DNA from: Promethearchaeota archaeon
GTDB taxonomy: Archaea; Asgardarchaeota; Lokiarchaeia; Helarchaeales; RDOG01
Reading direction: 5' to 3'
Assembly: GCA_011365055.1 (NCBI GenBank)
Contig: RDOG01000007.1
Span: forward strand, 1 to 64,000
DNA: 64,000 bases
How positions within the stretch are numbered: position 1 is the stretch's first letter; each line of letters begins with the position of its first letter. The notes beneath the pieces are model-generated. The model saw only the letters and a list, made by a program, of their open reading frames with translations, was not told where the DNA came from and did not search any database. Shown one piece after another: positions 29,091 to 37,639 of the stretch. The position numbers and the translations under genes are program-made.

Positions 29091-31040
29091 TTGAATAAAG
29101 ATACAAAAATCGCATTATCCTCAACGCTAAGTGTTTGGATATTAGCTTGTTTTTTAATTATATTTTCAATCGTTTTAGTTATAATGCAACCATCGTTACC
29201 TACTCCCCCATCTGAAAACGTTTATGAAATAGGACCTAATGTCTATGTCGAAAATTCGACGATAAATATGCACAGCTTTGGAGTTGCATTTGATGAAGGC
29301 GATATCTTCATTAACGAATCTCTTTCTTATGGTTCAGGAACTTTAAATGGGTATAATGTAACAAACTCAACAGTGGCCAATAACGTAAATTTTTCATCGC
29401 CCTCTACAAGTTCTTCAATTTGTTTATATGGAACTGCTAATATGACGCTCAAAAACGTTTGGAACTCTTCAATATGGTTCTCGCTCTTCGGGACTAGCTC
29501 ATTACATCTAGAAAATTGTTCCTTAAATATAATTTTACTTTATGAACACGCATCCATCACAATTAAAAACTCTTCAGTATTTCACGTTGGAGATACTTGG
29601 TCAAGTTTACCACCAGTTGGAGAGAGCTCCGATTATAACACAACTTATCTAATAGAGAACAATTCAATAGTGAATTCAATAATATTAACTTATAATGCAA
29701 ATATACACGTAAAAAATTCAACGATCTGGAATTTTCATACAGGAACTTATGGAATGGGTGATATTCTTTGGGATTTAAGTAATATTAACGGTATGTTCGA
29801 AAATTGTACAATAAATGTGATAATACTAGGAGTAAAAAGTTCAATTTTTTGTTATGGAACCAATATTACAACATCTTTAACTACGTATGATTTTAGCAAT
29901 GTAATATTAAATCAAAGTACAGTAAATCAATTGGCATATGGTATTATTGCATATGATGATTTATCTATTAATAATCAGACTATAACAGGAACAAACTATG
30001 AGAATATGACTCAAGAATTTTCATCTTCAGTGTCAAGTCGATATTTAAGAACAATAACCATAAATAATTCTGCAGATGTTTCAATAACTAATTTTTCTGG
30101 TCCGATAATGTTATTTAACAACGCAAATGTTACTATATTTAATAATACAATTCCACAAAATGGTAATTTTGCAGCTCTTTGCTTTGATAATAGTACATTA
30201 ACTTGCGAAAATATCTCACAAGAACAATCTTTCTTTCCAATTGGCCCCTGTATATATACATTTGATAATTCTTCTGCACGCATCCTAAAAAATTCATCAT
30301 TATATAATTTTGTTATTCGGTCCTCGGGAATTCATTTTGTGTACAATTCATCAATTGACTTATTTGGTGAAGGTTTGGATTATGAGCATCTCATAACTAA
30401 TGCCACGTTCATAAATTCAACAATAGTAAATGCGACACTATTAGGATCATCAAAAAACAAATTTGTGAACTGTTCGATAACAAACCTCTTTGAAGGGGTC
30501 GTATTTGCTTCGGGTACTTTAACCTTAAATACTAGCGGAATTTTTGGATCTGGAACATATTATAATCAAACTTTATTAATCAATAACACGATAACAACAA
30601 GAATTTTCGATGGAATTGAAGTTTTAGGTGATACTAGTTTGACCATTAATGACTTTGACAGGGAATTAAGAATTTTTAGTGCTGATGAATCGTTGTTATT
30701 AATGCATAATTCAACATTTTCATCTATTAATGCTTTAAATTTGTCAAAAGTTACCATCTCTAATTGCACGGGCAGTTGGGCTGTTTTCAAAGATAATTCA
30801 ACATTAACTTCAAACCAGAATTGTAGCATATATCAAATTAGTATTTATAATTATGGAAAAATGACTATTGAAAACGGAACTTTATCTTACTTGAGTCTTG
30901 AAGATAAAATAAATGTAACTTTAAATGCAACTAAAGTAAACATGATACAAATAAGGGGACATCAAGCATCCGATTATGCATTAAAAATATATGATTCGAT
31001 TATTCAAAGTCTATGGGTACTTAATTGGGGTAACTGCTAA
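29091..31040 (+). CDS. N-terminally anchored Asn/Ser/Thr-rich surface protein, probable beta-helix
   Basis: A strong ribosome-binding site (TAGGAGGA, 29077-29084) sits seven bases before TTG 29091, which I choose over the upstream ATG 29070. The product has a short basic start, one transmembrane helix (VWILACFLIIFSIVLVIMQP) and ~600 extracellular residues with short irregular repeats such as ASITIKNSSVFHV, SIFCYGTNITT and NVTIFNNTI. These suggest a parallel beta-helix with stacked Asn/Thr/Ser ladders and very many NxS/T glycosylation sites. No catalytic motif or C-terminal anchor is visible. It lies just after the giant LamG protein in the same direction and shares a promoter element with it, so the two may be made together and act at the cell surface. 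The family is not recognised. Confidence 0.7.
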   Translation: MNKDTKIALSSTLSVWILACFLIIFSIVLVIMQPSLPTPPSENVYEIGPNVYVENSTINMHSFGVAFDEGDIFINESLSYGSGTLNGYNVTNSTVANNVNFSSPSTSSSICLYGTANMTLKNVWNSSIWFSLFGTSSLHLENCSLNIILLYEHASITIKNSSVFHVGDTWSSLPPVGESSDYNTTYLIENNSIVNSIILTYNANIHVKNSTIWNFHTGTYGMGDILWDLSNINGMFENCTINVIILGVKSSIFCYGTNITTSLTTYDFSNVILNQSTVNQLAYGIIAYDDLSINNQTITGTNYENMTQEFSSSVSSRYLRTITINNSADVSITNFSGPIMLFNNANVTIFNNTIPQNGNFAALCFDNSTLTCENISQEQSFFPIGPCIYTFDNSSARILKNSSLYNFVIRSSGIHFVYNSSIDLFGEGLDYEHLITNATFINSTIVNATLLGSSKNKFVNCSITNLFEGVVFASGTLTLNTSGIFGSGTYYNQTLLINNTITTRIFDGIEVLGDTSLTINDFDRELRIFSADESLLLMHNSTFSSINALNLSKVTISNCTGSWAVFKDNSTLTSNQNCSIYQISIYNYGKMTIENGTLSYLSLEDKINVTLNATKVNMIQIRGHQASDYALKIYDSIIQSLWVLNWGNC

Positions 31041-31109
31041 TATTTTTTAAAAAATGCTATTTTTTTTTTTTAATATAATGAATTTAAAAAAAGAGTTCTT
31101 TGATTTTTA

Positions 31110-31445
31110 CTATAAAAATTCAGCTATAAATAAAAATAGTTCAAGAACTTGATATAATCCTAAATAGGATAGAATTAGAAAGATCAAACTTAAACTATTA
31201 AATGTGAAGACGAGAATAAAGAGATATCCTGCTCGATAATTATTCTGTTTTATTTGATAAATTAAATAACCTGCGAGAATGAATGATATTACCAATAAAA
31301 TCATTCCAATAATAAATATTGTGGGATCTAACGGTATTAACGTAAACATACCTAAAATCCCAAAAATTATTGAAACAATTAAGACTATTGTTGAAATTAT
31401 TACTGTAATTGCTGTAATTATATTATTTAACAGTTTAATCTCCAT
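31110..31445 (-). CDS. Small integral membrane protein (3-4 TM helices)
   Basis: The 111-aa product is almost entirely hydrophobic: helices around IITAITVIISTIVLIVSIIF, PTIFIIGMILLVISFILAGYL, YLFILVFTFNSLSLIFLILSY and VLELFLFIAEFL. ATG 31445 is preceded by GGTGAAGGG, a usable Shine-Dalgarno site. No family is recognised and no charged or catalytic residues stand out. It lies between the convergent surface protein gene (ends 31040) and the HTH regulator gene upstream on the same strand (31557-32315); the ~110-base gap leaves co-transcription possible. The short plus-strand frame across it is only a shadow. Confidence 0.6.
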   Translation of the reverse strand: MEIKLLNNIITAITVIISTIVLIVSIIFGILGMFTLIPLDPTIFIIGMILLVISFILAGYLIYQIKQNNYRAGYLFILVFTFNSLSLIFLILSYLGLYQVLELFLFIAEFL

Positions 31446-31556
31446 TTTCCCTTCACCATGATAAATTCCGTTTAAATCTTAAGAATAATTTCTTTTTAAA
31501 ATTATCCATTTAAGTTTTTTTAATTAATAAGAAGAAATGTTATCTAAAAATTTCAA

Positions 31557-32315
31557 TTACTTTATACCAATTTTATAATAACAGATGTATTTTTCAGGAG
31601 GGATCATATGGACATTAACATGCACGATTTCTCCGTAATTATCTTGAAGTATAGCTTCAAAAAAACCTGCACCTAGATAATAGAGAAGTCCTGTATTTAA
31701 AAATTCGAATGGAAAGAATTGGGTCTTCAGGCTAATAGCTATTTGTTTTTCATCTTCAATAAATTCAACCTTTTTTGCTTTAACAAGTTCTTCATAACCT
31801 CGTTTCTTACCAATAATATTAATCAATTTTAGTATAGTTAAACCAACATCAGCCATTTTATCTAAAGAAACCCGTTTATCCATTAACAAATCTATAGAAT
31901 TCGAAATCTTAAGTTCGGGGAATTTTATATGTTTATTCAGTGCTTTACCTATTTTTTTCATTATATTTTTAGAATCATCAAGAGATTCCGATACGACATC
32001 TTCAAATGATTCAAAAAAATATCCGAGAAATTCCATGACTAGAAATTCAAATCTATTAAGTGTTAATTCTTGATCTTTCGTGTAACAAATTTTAGATCGG
32101 CCAATTTTTTTCACAACAACTAAATTTTCCTTTTTCAAATCTTCAATATAATTTTTAACCGTAATTCTATGCATTTTCAAGTCTCTAGCAATTTGAGATA
32201 TGTTTATTCCATATGTACTTTCCTTAATCTTATTTAATATTAACTCTCTTTTCGAAAGGATCTCAGATTCATCGCTAAATACGAATTTATTAGACATTTT
32301 TATCCAATATTCCAT
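31557..32315 (-). CDS. Winged-helix transcriptional regulator, probably of the divergent SCP2 gene
   Basis: The N-terminal half has a clear winged helix-turn-helix (residues ~25-85): ILNKIKESTYGINISQIARD, LKMHRITVKNYIEDLKKEN, LVVVKKIGRSKICY. The remaining ~160 residues form an uncharacterised domain (KIGKALNKHIKFPELKIS ... EIVHVNVHMIPPEKYICYYKI) that could sense a ligand or dimerise. It starts at ATG 32315; M7 at 32297 is an alternative. It is transcribed away from the SCP2 gene, and the 164-base gap holds two 15-base direct repeats next to a TATA-like sequence, which are good candidates for its own binding sites. Autoregulation plus control of the lipid-carrier gene is the simplest reading. 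Confidence 0.75.
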   Translation of the reverse strand: MEYWIKMSNKFVFSDESEILSKRELILNKIKESTYGINISQIARDLKMHRITVKNYIEDLKKENLVVVKKIGRSKICYTKDQELTLNRFEFLVMEFLGYFFESFEDVVSESLDDSKNIMKKIGKALNKHIKFPELKISNSIDLLMDKRVSLDKMADVGLTILKLINIIGKKRGYEELVKAKKVEFIEDEKQIAISLKTQFFPFEFLNTGLLYYLGAGFFEAILQDNYGEIVHVNVHMIPPEKYICYYKIGIK

Positions 32316-32385
32316 TTTTTGTTGATTTAATTTTTAAATCCAAATCGAACTGGCGTTAAAAATCTGACCAAAAATATTTATACGA

Positions 32386-32419
32386 CTAGTCAATATTGTA
32401 CATTCTAGCCAACATTGTA
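32386..32419 (+). promoter_or_regulatory. Direct-repeat operator between regulator and SCP2 genes
   Basis: CTAGTCAATATTGTA (32386-32400) and CTAGCCAACATTGTA (32405-32419) are direct repeats with a 19-base period, about two helical turns. Each carries a dyad centre CAAYATTG. A TATA-like TGTATATAAAG follows at once (32416-32426), so protein bound here would touch the promoter of the SCP2 gene. The divergent winged-helix protein is the obvious candidate binder. Confidence 0.6.
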
Positions 32420-32479
32420 TATAAAGTTATAAAAAGGTACGTATAATTAAAAATAACTCAAAAAAATGGAGACTTTTTA

Positions 32480-33067
32480 ATGAAAGACTTCAACAGATTA
32501 TACGAAGAGACAAAACAAATGTCTAGAGATGAGATTATTAAAAATGGACTTCCTATATTGATTAGTCTAATAGAAAAAGCAAAAGAAATTGGTTTAATTA
32601 AGGTATTGAAAGAATTTCCAGATATTACAGAGTTCTTACGAAATAAAATATCAATTTTTGAACCTGATGATGCGTTATTAATGTTTAAAGAATACGTACC
32701 TCTCATATATGATGGAGTTATTAGCTTAATAGAGGAAAATGAAGAAATTAAACATAAGATAGAGGGCACTGAGGATATATGCGTTGCCATGGAAATCGAT
32801 GATGCAGACTTTGCTGTAACAGGGAAGTTAAAGGAAGCTAGAATGAGCTATCAGATGGGTATTAATAATAATGTTGACCTTATCATAAAAATGAAGAAAG
32901 ATGCAATGAAAAAACTTTTGTCTGGTGAATTAGAAGTAGTGCAAGGACTTAAATCTGGAGTGATTAAAGCAGAAGGCAATATTACTAAAGCGTTAGGATT
33001 ACGTCCCATAATCGATATTATTAGCAAAGAAATTAGTATAAAACCTATGAATATACAAATTGAATGA
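32480..33067 (+). CDS. SCP2-like lipid-binding protein
   Basis: The 195-aa protein has ~85 helical N-terminal residues followed by an SCP2-type domain: DADFAVTGKLKEARMSYQMG, NNVDLIIKMKKDAMKKLLSG, then VIKAEGNITKALGLRPIIDI. SCP2 domains form a hydrophobic tunnel that carries lipids or acyl chains in the cytoplasm. The start ATG 32480 has GGAG eight bases upstream (32468-32471). The promoter region contains a two-site operator shared with the divergent winged-helix regulator. A second SCP2-like domain occurs at the end of the radical SAM protein at 7912, hinting at lipid handling in this region. The specific lipid is unknown. Confidence 0.75.
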   Translation: MKDFNRLYEETKQMSRDEIIKNGLPILISLIEKAKEIGLIKVLKEFPDITEFLRNKISIFEPDDALLMFKEYVPLIYDGVISLIEENEEIKHKIEGTEDICVAMEIDDADFAVTGKLKEARMSYQMGINNNVDLIIKMKKDAMKKLLSGELEVVQGLKSGVIKAEGNITKALGLRPIIDIISKEISIKPMNIQIE

Positions 33068-33317
33068 AAAATTTAAAAAAGTGAATGATATGGAACCAGA
33101 TTACTTTCGGGATCATTATAAATTCCACAATTATAAAGGTGCTTTTTTGCAAAAAAATACCTTAGACTATTCTGCTCCCAATATTAAATATAAAACCACC
33201 AATTATTGTGAAGAAGCACTTTGTGATAATAATTCTCCCGAAAGCAAAAGAATCATCCCAAAAAGTATATATTTAACAATAAAAGAGCGTAAAAACCGGA
33301 ACTTTTTTCAACTTTAA
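33060..33317 (+). CDS. Possible small protein overlapping the SCP2 gene end
   Basis: An 85-codon frame starts at TTG 33060, overlapping the SCP2 gene by eight bases; ATG 33090 is an inner alternative. The product is polar, basic and rich in Asn, Lys and Tyr (KFHNYKGAFLQKNTLDY), with two Cys close together (CEEALCDNN). I recognise no family. Composition is compatible with coding but would also arise in AT-rich spacer. A GC-rich hairpin follows at 33332. It is either a small coupled protein or noise. Confidence 0.25.
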   Translation: MNEKFKKVNDMEPDYFRDHYKFHNYKGAFLQKNTLDYSAPNIKYKTTNYCEEALCDNNSPESKRIIPKSIYLTIKERKNRNFFQL

Positions 33318-33331
33318 CCATAAAACTGGAT

Positions 33332-33377
33332 CTGGTTCAGCCAGCCCTCGGGAAAGTTCTTTTCTCGAGGGTTTGGC
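33332..33377 (+). other. GC-rich stem-loop with an overlapping alternative hairpin
   Basis: CCCTCGGGAAAG (33345-33356) pairs with TTTTCTCGAGGG (33360-33371) in a 12-pair stem (two of them G-U) around a three-base loop. GCCA (33340-33343) and TGGC (33374-33377) extend it past a small internal loop. A second hairpin, CTGG-TTCAG-CCAG (33332-33344), uses some of the same bases, so the two exclude each other. In DNA this AT-rich such a structure stands out. It could end the SCP2 transcript, be a leader of the 7TM gene at 33507, or be a repeat element. Confidence 0.5.
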
Positions 33378-33506
33378 ATAAATATTTTTCTTTAAACTCC
33401 TTTCCGATTTAAAATAATTTGCCAAAAACTTGATCTCTGAAAATTTAAAAAAGCATATATGGTTGATGATTGAATATTTTTAATTAATATTTGATCGGGA
33501 TTTATA

Positions 33507-34361
33507 ATGAATGAGATTGTACTATATAGCCTAATTAGTCTATTGGTTATTGGAATAATAGCAATTGGGATCTTTATAAATTTCTATCTTGAAACAAAGA
33601 GGAAATTATTTATTTTTTATATACCTGGTTGGATATTTTTTACTTTGGGAAATGTTGGTCCAATATTATCAATTTTTTCCAATAACATTATTATTACTCA
33701 AATTCTTTTATTATCGTATGGATTACTCACACCTACAGGAGTTTTTTTAATAGCGATAGGAGGCATTTCATATTTTACTGGAATATCTCCAAAAATAATT
33801 ATTATTTTATGCTCGTTTTTTGAAGTCGTATCAATAATTCTATTCATAACCTTAGGATTGGATATTGCCCTAAATTTCTCATTTATTACTATTATTACAG
33901 GTTTGATTAGTGCATTTATAGCCCCATTTTTCAAATGGGAACAATCCAAAAAAATACTCGGTAAAAGTAGTAGATTATACTTTATGGATTTAATAGTTAT
34001 TTCATTATTTATTCCAATTTGTTTTGTAATATTTTCACAAGGTTATAGCTTCGGATTATTCAATTCTAACGATTCATTATTAATAATGCTAAACTATTTG
34101 AGCATAACTTGTGGAACGATATTCACAATTATTTATTTTATCAATTTAGAATTTTCAATATCGAATAAAGAAAGATATGATTTAAAAAATAAATATTCTC
34201 AAAATATGGGGAATCTGCTTCAGGCTATTTATTTGTCAATAGCTTTAGTAAAAGAAAAAAAAGATTTGACAAATATAGAACGATCTGATTTAGCAATAGT
34301 AATTGAAGAAAAAATTGGCATAGCTAAAGAATTTCTAGAAGAAATTAGGGGATTAAAATGA
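33507..34361 (+). CDS. 7TM protein with C-terminal DHp-like hairpin, paralogue 1 (His replaced by Gln)
   Basis: The 284-aa protein has seven hydrophobic helices over residues ~1-215 (first VLYSLISLLVIGIIAIGIFI, last LLIMLNYLSITCGTIFTIIY), with conserved ETKRKLF and IPGW after helix one. A ~65-residue helical hairpin follows: ERYDLKNKYSQNMGNLLQ, then EKIGIAKEFLEEIRGLK. The hairpin resembles the dimerisation/phospho-acceptor (DHp) region of sensor histidine kinases, but no ATPase (HATPase_c) domain follows. In the two downstream paralogues the central position is His (YSHNLGN); here it is Gln, so this copy could not be phosphorylated there. Expected location: cytoplasmic membrane. It is the first of three tandem paralogues. 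Confidence 0.65.
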   Translation: MNEIVLYSLISLLVIGIIAIGIFINFYLETKRKLFIFYIPGWIFFTLGNVGPILSIFSNNIIITQILLLSYGLLTPTGVFLIAIGGISYFTGISPKIIIILCSFFEVVSIILFITLGLDIALNFSFITIITGLISAFIAPFFKWEQSKKILGKSSRLYFMDLIVISLFIPICFVIFSQGYSFGLFNSNDSLLIMLNYLSITCGTIFTIIYFINLEFSISNKERYDLKNKYSQNMGNLLQAIYLSIALVKEKKDLTNIERSDLAIVIEEKIGIAKEFLEEIRGLK

Positions 34362-34519
34362 ATTTAGATAAATATTTATACATTTTTAGTGAATTGACTT
34401 TTGTTAATACTATTTCAACCGAATTTATATTTAATTTATTTGGCGAAAAAATCATCATCTTACTAAATACAATTCCAAATAAAAGTATATTATCGCAGAT
34501 TGAACAAATAAGTCATTAA
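34358..34519 (+). CDS. Possible 53-aa protein coupled to 7TM paralogue 1 by an ATGA overlap
   Basis: The stop TGA of the upstream gene (34359-34361) overlaps the ATG at 34358, the classic ATGA arrangement for coupled translation. The 53-codon frame fills most of the gap, ending 19 bases before the next 7TM gene. The product begins MNLDKYLYIFSELTFVNTIS, has a hydrophobic middle (FGEKIIILLNTIP) and no recognised domain. No equivalent with the same overlap follows paralogue 2 or 3, which weakens the case. Confidence 0.4.
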   Translation: MNLDKYLYIFSELTFVNTISTEFIFNLFGEKIIILLNTIPNKSILSQIEQISH

Positions 34520-34538
34520 TAATTGAAAAGGGTTAAGA

Positions 34539-35393
34539 ATGAATGAAATTTTGTTATATAATCTCATGATCATTTTGGCTATTGGGATAATAGGTACTGG
34601 AATTTCCATTAATTTTTATTTTGAAACGAAGAGAAAATTATTTAAATATTGCATACCGGGTTGGATAATTTTTTCTCTTGGATATTTATCTCCAATAATT
34701 TCAATATTCTTTAATAACATTATAGTTGATCAAATTTTATTTCTATTCTATGGAATCTTTGCATCCATCGGCGTTTATATTATTGCAATAGGTACCATCT
34801 CATACTTTATTGAAGTTTCATTAAAAATCGCATTAATTCCTTGTTATTTTTTTATCTGTACATCAATAATTCTTTATTTAATATTTGGAATACATTCAGC
34901 ATTAAATTTATCATTAATATATTTTGGTGTAGCTTTAACAAGCGTTTATATTGTTCCATTATTGAAATGGGAAGAATCCAAGAAAATAATTGGTAAAAGT
35001 ATTAGATTATATTTTATATCTCTAGCTGTTCTAACAATGTACTTCCCAATTGCGTTTTTAATTTTTTCAGAAGGGGATTCTTTTGGATTATTTTATTCCG
35101 ATAATCCCGTTTTGATCATGCTTAATTATTTATGCATTATTTGTGGTGCTATATTAGTAATTATTTATTTTATCCATTTAGAATTTTCAATTACCAATAA
35201 GGAAAGATTTGATTTAAAAGATAAATATTCACATAATTTGGGAAATATTTTACAAACTATATATTTATCAACTGGATTATTAAAGATAAAAGGAGATATG
35301 GATAATAGCGAAACATTGGGTTTATCTAAAATAATAGAAAAAAAAGTTAATGAAGCAGAAAAATTTTTAGAAGAAATTAGAGAAATAAAATAA
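34539..35393 (+). CDS. 7TM protein with C-terminal DHp-like hairpin, paralogue 2
   Basis: Same length (284 aa) and plan as its neighbours: seven membrane helices, FETKRKLFKYCIPGW after helix one, LLKWEESKKIIGKS in the loop before helix six, and a cytoplasmic hairpin containing DLKDKYSHNLGNILQTIY and ending in EAEKFLEEIREIK. The SHNLGN segment places a His where DHp domains carry the phospho-acceptor. No kinase catalytic domain is fused. ATG 34539 follows AAGGG at a short distance. With an outside kinase it could act as a phosphorelay protein, or it may be a receptor that dimerises through this hairpin. This is inference from shape; no close characterised relative is known to me. Confidence 0.65.
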   Translation: MNEILLYNLMIILAIGIIGTGISINFYFETKRKLFKYCIPGWIIFSLGYLSPIISIFFNNIIVDQILFLFYGIFASIGVYIIAIGTISYFIEVSLKIALIPCYFFICTSIILYLIFGIHSALNLSLIYFGVALTSVYIVPLLKWEESKKIIGKSIRLYFISLAVLTMYFPIAFLIFSEGDSFGLFYSDNPVLIMLNYLCIICGAILVIIYFIHLEFSITNKERFDLKDKYSHNLGNILQTIYLSTGLLKIKGDMDNSETLGLSKIIEKKVNEAEKFLEEIREIK

Positions 35394-35702
35394 ATTTATA
35401 TTGACTTTTTTTCCTCTTTTTAGTAATTATATTTGTTTAAATTAACAATTCATTATATTTATATCCATTTTATTTTGAATCCTTTTTTATTAGAGACAAA
35501 ATCTAATTTAATTAACTATGGAGAAAAAATTTTTATCTAGGGAAAGTAAAACTCGTTATACTTTTTTAAAAACTCTTTTTTTTATGTTCTATATTTCAAT
35601 AAATTATGAGGAATTAAGAATTCATGAACATTTAAATACTGAGACACAAAAATGAATTAATTAAATGCAATTTTTAAAGTTAAATTATAATCGTGATTAA
35701 AT
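35394..35702. other. Intergenic stretch between 7TM paralogues 2 and 3
   Basis: AT-rich spacer. A 45-codon frame (ATG 35518 to TGA 35655, starting MEKKFLSRESKTRYT) is present but lacks a ribosome-binding site or any recognised feature, so I do not call it a gene. T-rich runs at 35405-35420 may end the previous transcript. Confidence 0.4.
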
Positions 35703-36557
35703 ATGAATCCAATAGTATTTTTTAGTATATTCATACTCTTTGTTACTGGATTAATAGGTTTAGGAATTTATATTAGTTTTTATTATGAAACAAGAAGAAA
35801 ATTATTCTATTTTTTTATACCTGGTTGGATATTTTTTACATTGGGACGTTTTGGTCCATTAGTTTCTGAATTTTCTTATGATATAATTATTTATGAAATT
35901 CTTATATTATTAAGTGGAATACTAGCGAGTATTGGTATATTTTTGATCGCAATGGGTATAATCTCTTATTTTGCAGAAATCCATCTAAAAATTGCTGTAA
36001 TTCCGTGTATTTTGTTTTTTATTATCCCGATAATTCTCTATCTAACTTTCAATTTAGAAATAGCACTTAATTTTTCATTTATAACGTATAGTCTTTCATT
36101 AATGAGTGGTCTTTCTGCACCATTATTTACATGGGCTAAATTTAAAAGAATCGTTGGAAAAATTGTTAGTTTGTACGTCATAAATTCAATAATAATAGCT
36201 GCATATTTTCCAATTGCTCTTATCAATTTTTCACAGGGTTTGTCTATAGGATTGTATGAATGTGATAACAATTTTTTGATAATGCTTAATTATATAATCA
36301 TTATTGGCAGTACAATTTTAACAATCATTTATTTTGTATATTTAGAATTTTCAATTTCAAAGCAAGAAAGTTTTGATTTAAAAAATAAATATTCTCATAA
36401 CTTAGGAAATATTCTCCAAACTATATATCTATCAACAGGAATATTAAAAACAAAAGAAGATTTAGATATTCAAGAAAGATTAGATTTATCAAAGGTAATC
36501 GAAGAGAAAATTGATCAAGCAAAAAAATTCTTAGAAGAAATTAGAGAAATAAAATAA
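35703..36557 (+). CDS. 7TM protein with C-terminal DHp-like hairpin, paralogue 3
   Basis: The third 284-aa copy has seven membrane helices, YETRRKLFYFFIPGW after helix one, and a C-terminal hairpin with DLKNKYSHNLGNILQTIY and KVIEEKIDQAKKFLEEIREI. The hairpin is nearly identical to that of paralogue 2 while the membrane part has diverged more, as expected if the cytoplasmic part meets a shared partner and the membrane part senses different inputs. The start is ATG 35703 with no clear ribosome-binding site, so a leaderless start is possible. It converges with the HTH gene at 36571 with a 13-base gap. Confidence 0.65.
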   Translation: MNPIVFFSIFILFVTGLIGLGIYISFYYETRRKLFYFFIPGWIFFTLGRFGPLVSEFSYDIIIYEILILLSGILASIGIFLIAMGIISYFAEIHLKIAVIPCILFFIIPIILYLTFNLEIALNFSFITYSLSLMSGLSAPLFTWAKFKRIVGKIVSLYVINSIIIAAYFPIALINFSQGLSIGLYECDNNFLIMLNYIIIIGSTILTIIYFVYLEFSISKQESFDLKNKYSHNLGNILQTIYLSTGILKTKEDLDIQERLDLSKVIEEKIDQAKKFLEEIREIK

Positions 36558-36570
36558 ATATATATTAATT

Positions 36571-37278
36571 CTATTTTGTTTTTTTTGTAATCACGTATTT
36601 ACAAGTTGGATATCCATCGCATTTGCATTCAATTTCTTTTACATTGACTTTGGTTGGAAATAAAATCTCATCAATTATTCCTTTTAATAATCCATTTTGA
36701 ATCTCACAAATTGATCTATATTCGCTATTCCCATCACAAATACAATTTTCAATATTTAGGATGAAACTATCCGCTTGATCTGGATTTAACTCCACATTTG
36801 CTTTCACGTTAGCAATTGGATAAGTAATTTCAACTGCCAAGGACATTATACTTGAAATATATTCAAAACTAATGTCTGCGTTTCCAAATCGTTTGAGATA
36901 TAATTCAGCAGTTTCAGGAGCCATCATAAGCCCGATTTCTCTTGCCTTTTTAATTTTTTTCTTAAATAATGCCTTATGAAGTTCTTGATAAAACTTTATC
37001 ATGTAGTAGTTTCTTTCTTCATTTGATCTAGCAACTCGATTTGGATAGAAAAATTTCAAGGTTGGACTTTTTTCTAATTTATAAATTTCACGTCTATCGG
37101 CCATAATTTCCAAGTATTTAGAAGTAGAGTTTCTATTAAGGTTTATTTTTTCTGCAATCTCAGATATAGTCAACCCCCATTCACCTTCATCCTCTAGTAA
37201 ATTCAGAATTTTAGCTTGTTGAGTGGTCCCTTTTAAGTCAATATATTTGCTTTGATTTAAGTTTGAATCATTACTCAA
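36571..37278 (-). CDS. Winged-helix regulator with Cys-containing V4R-like C-terminal domain
   Basis: Residues ~15-75 form a winged helix (AKILNLLEDEGEWGLTISEI, AEKINLNRNSTSKYLEIMAD, RREIYKLEKSPTLKFFY). The remaining ~150 residues resemble V4R (4-vinyl-reductase-like) ligand or metal sensing domains, with Cys at CICDGNSEYRSIC and a terminal ECKCDGYPTCKYVI. The start is TTG 37278. It lies at the end of the 7TM array on the opposite strand and is divergent from the citrate/homocitrate synthase-like operon, whose upstream region has TTGCAA repeats. It could bind those sites or control the 7TM genes. The Cys cluster may bind a metal or an iron-sulfur centre. Confidence 0.7.
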   Translation of the reverse strand: MSNDSNLNQSKYIDLKGTTQQAKILNLLEDEGEWGLTISEIAEKINLNRNSTSKYLEIMADRREIYKLEKSPTLKFFYPNRVARSNEERNYYMIKFYQELHKALFKKKIKKAREIGLMMAPETAELYLKRFGNADISFEYISSIMSLAVEITYPIANVKANVELNPDQADSFILNIENCICDGNSEYRSICEIQNGLLKGIIDEILFPTKVNVKEIECKCDGYPTCKYVITKKTK

Positions 37279-37639
37279 AATAATCCCATTAATTAAAACT
37301 AATATTAAATTAGATTTGAGTATTTTCTTTAGATATATAAATTTTTTTGATGAAAATAAAGCCGAATTTGAATACTTTTTTTTGATTTATTATTATTTTT
37401 AGTGTATTGATGGATATTTATCGTTTATATTTAATATTTTTTTTTAAATTTCCGTAAATCTAGAAGTTAACACGGATTAATGTCATATTATAAGTGAATC
37501 TTATTTGTATCACAAAGTTCTTAAAAAAGTTAGGGGGGCATTTTTTTGTTCCTCATTAGCCATTTTTCTGTCCATCAATTTATTCTTATCCCTTTGATTT
37601 AATTATTTTAAAGGGATTAAAACTTTTGGATAAAAAAAA

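Noticed and set aside
31559..31577. A further TTTATACCAA-like sequence on the plus strand
   Set aside because: It lies within the last codons of the winged-helix gene (encoding YKIGIK) with no gene start downstream on that strand, so it is likely chance.
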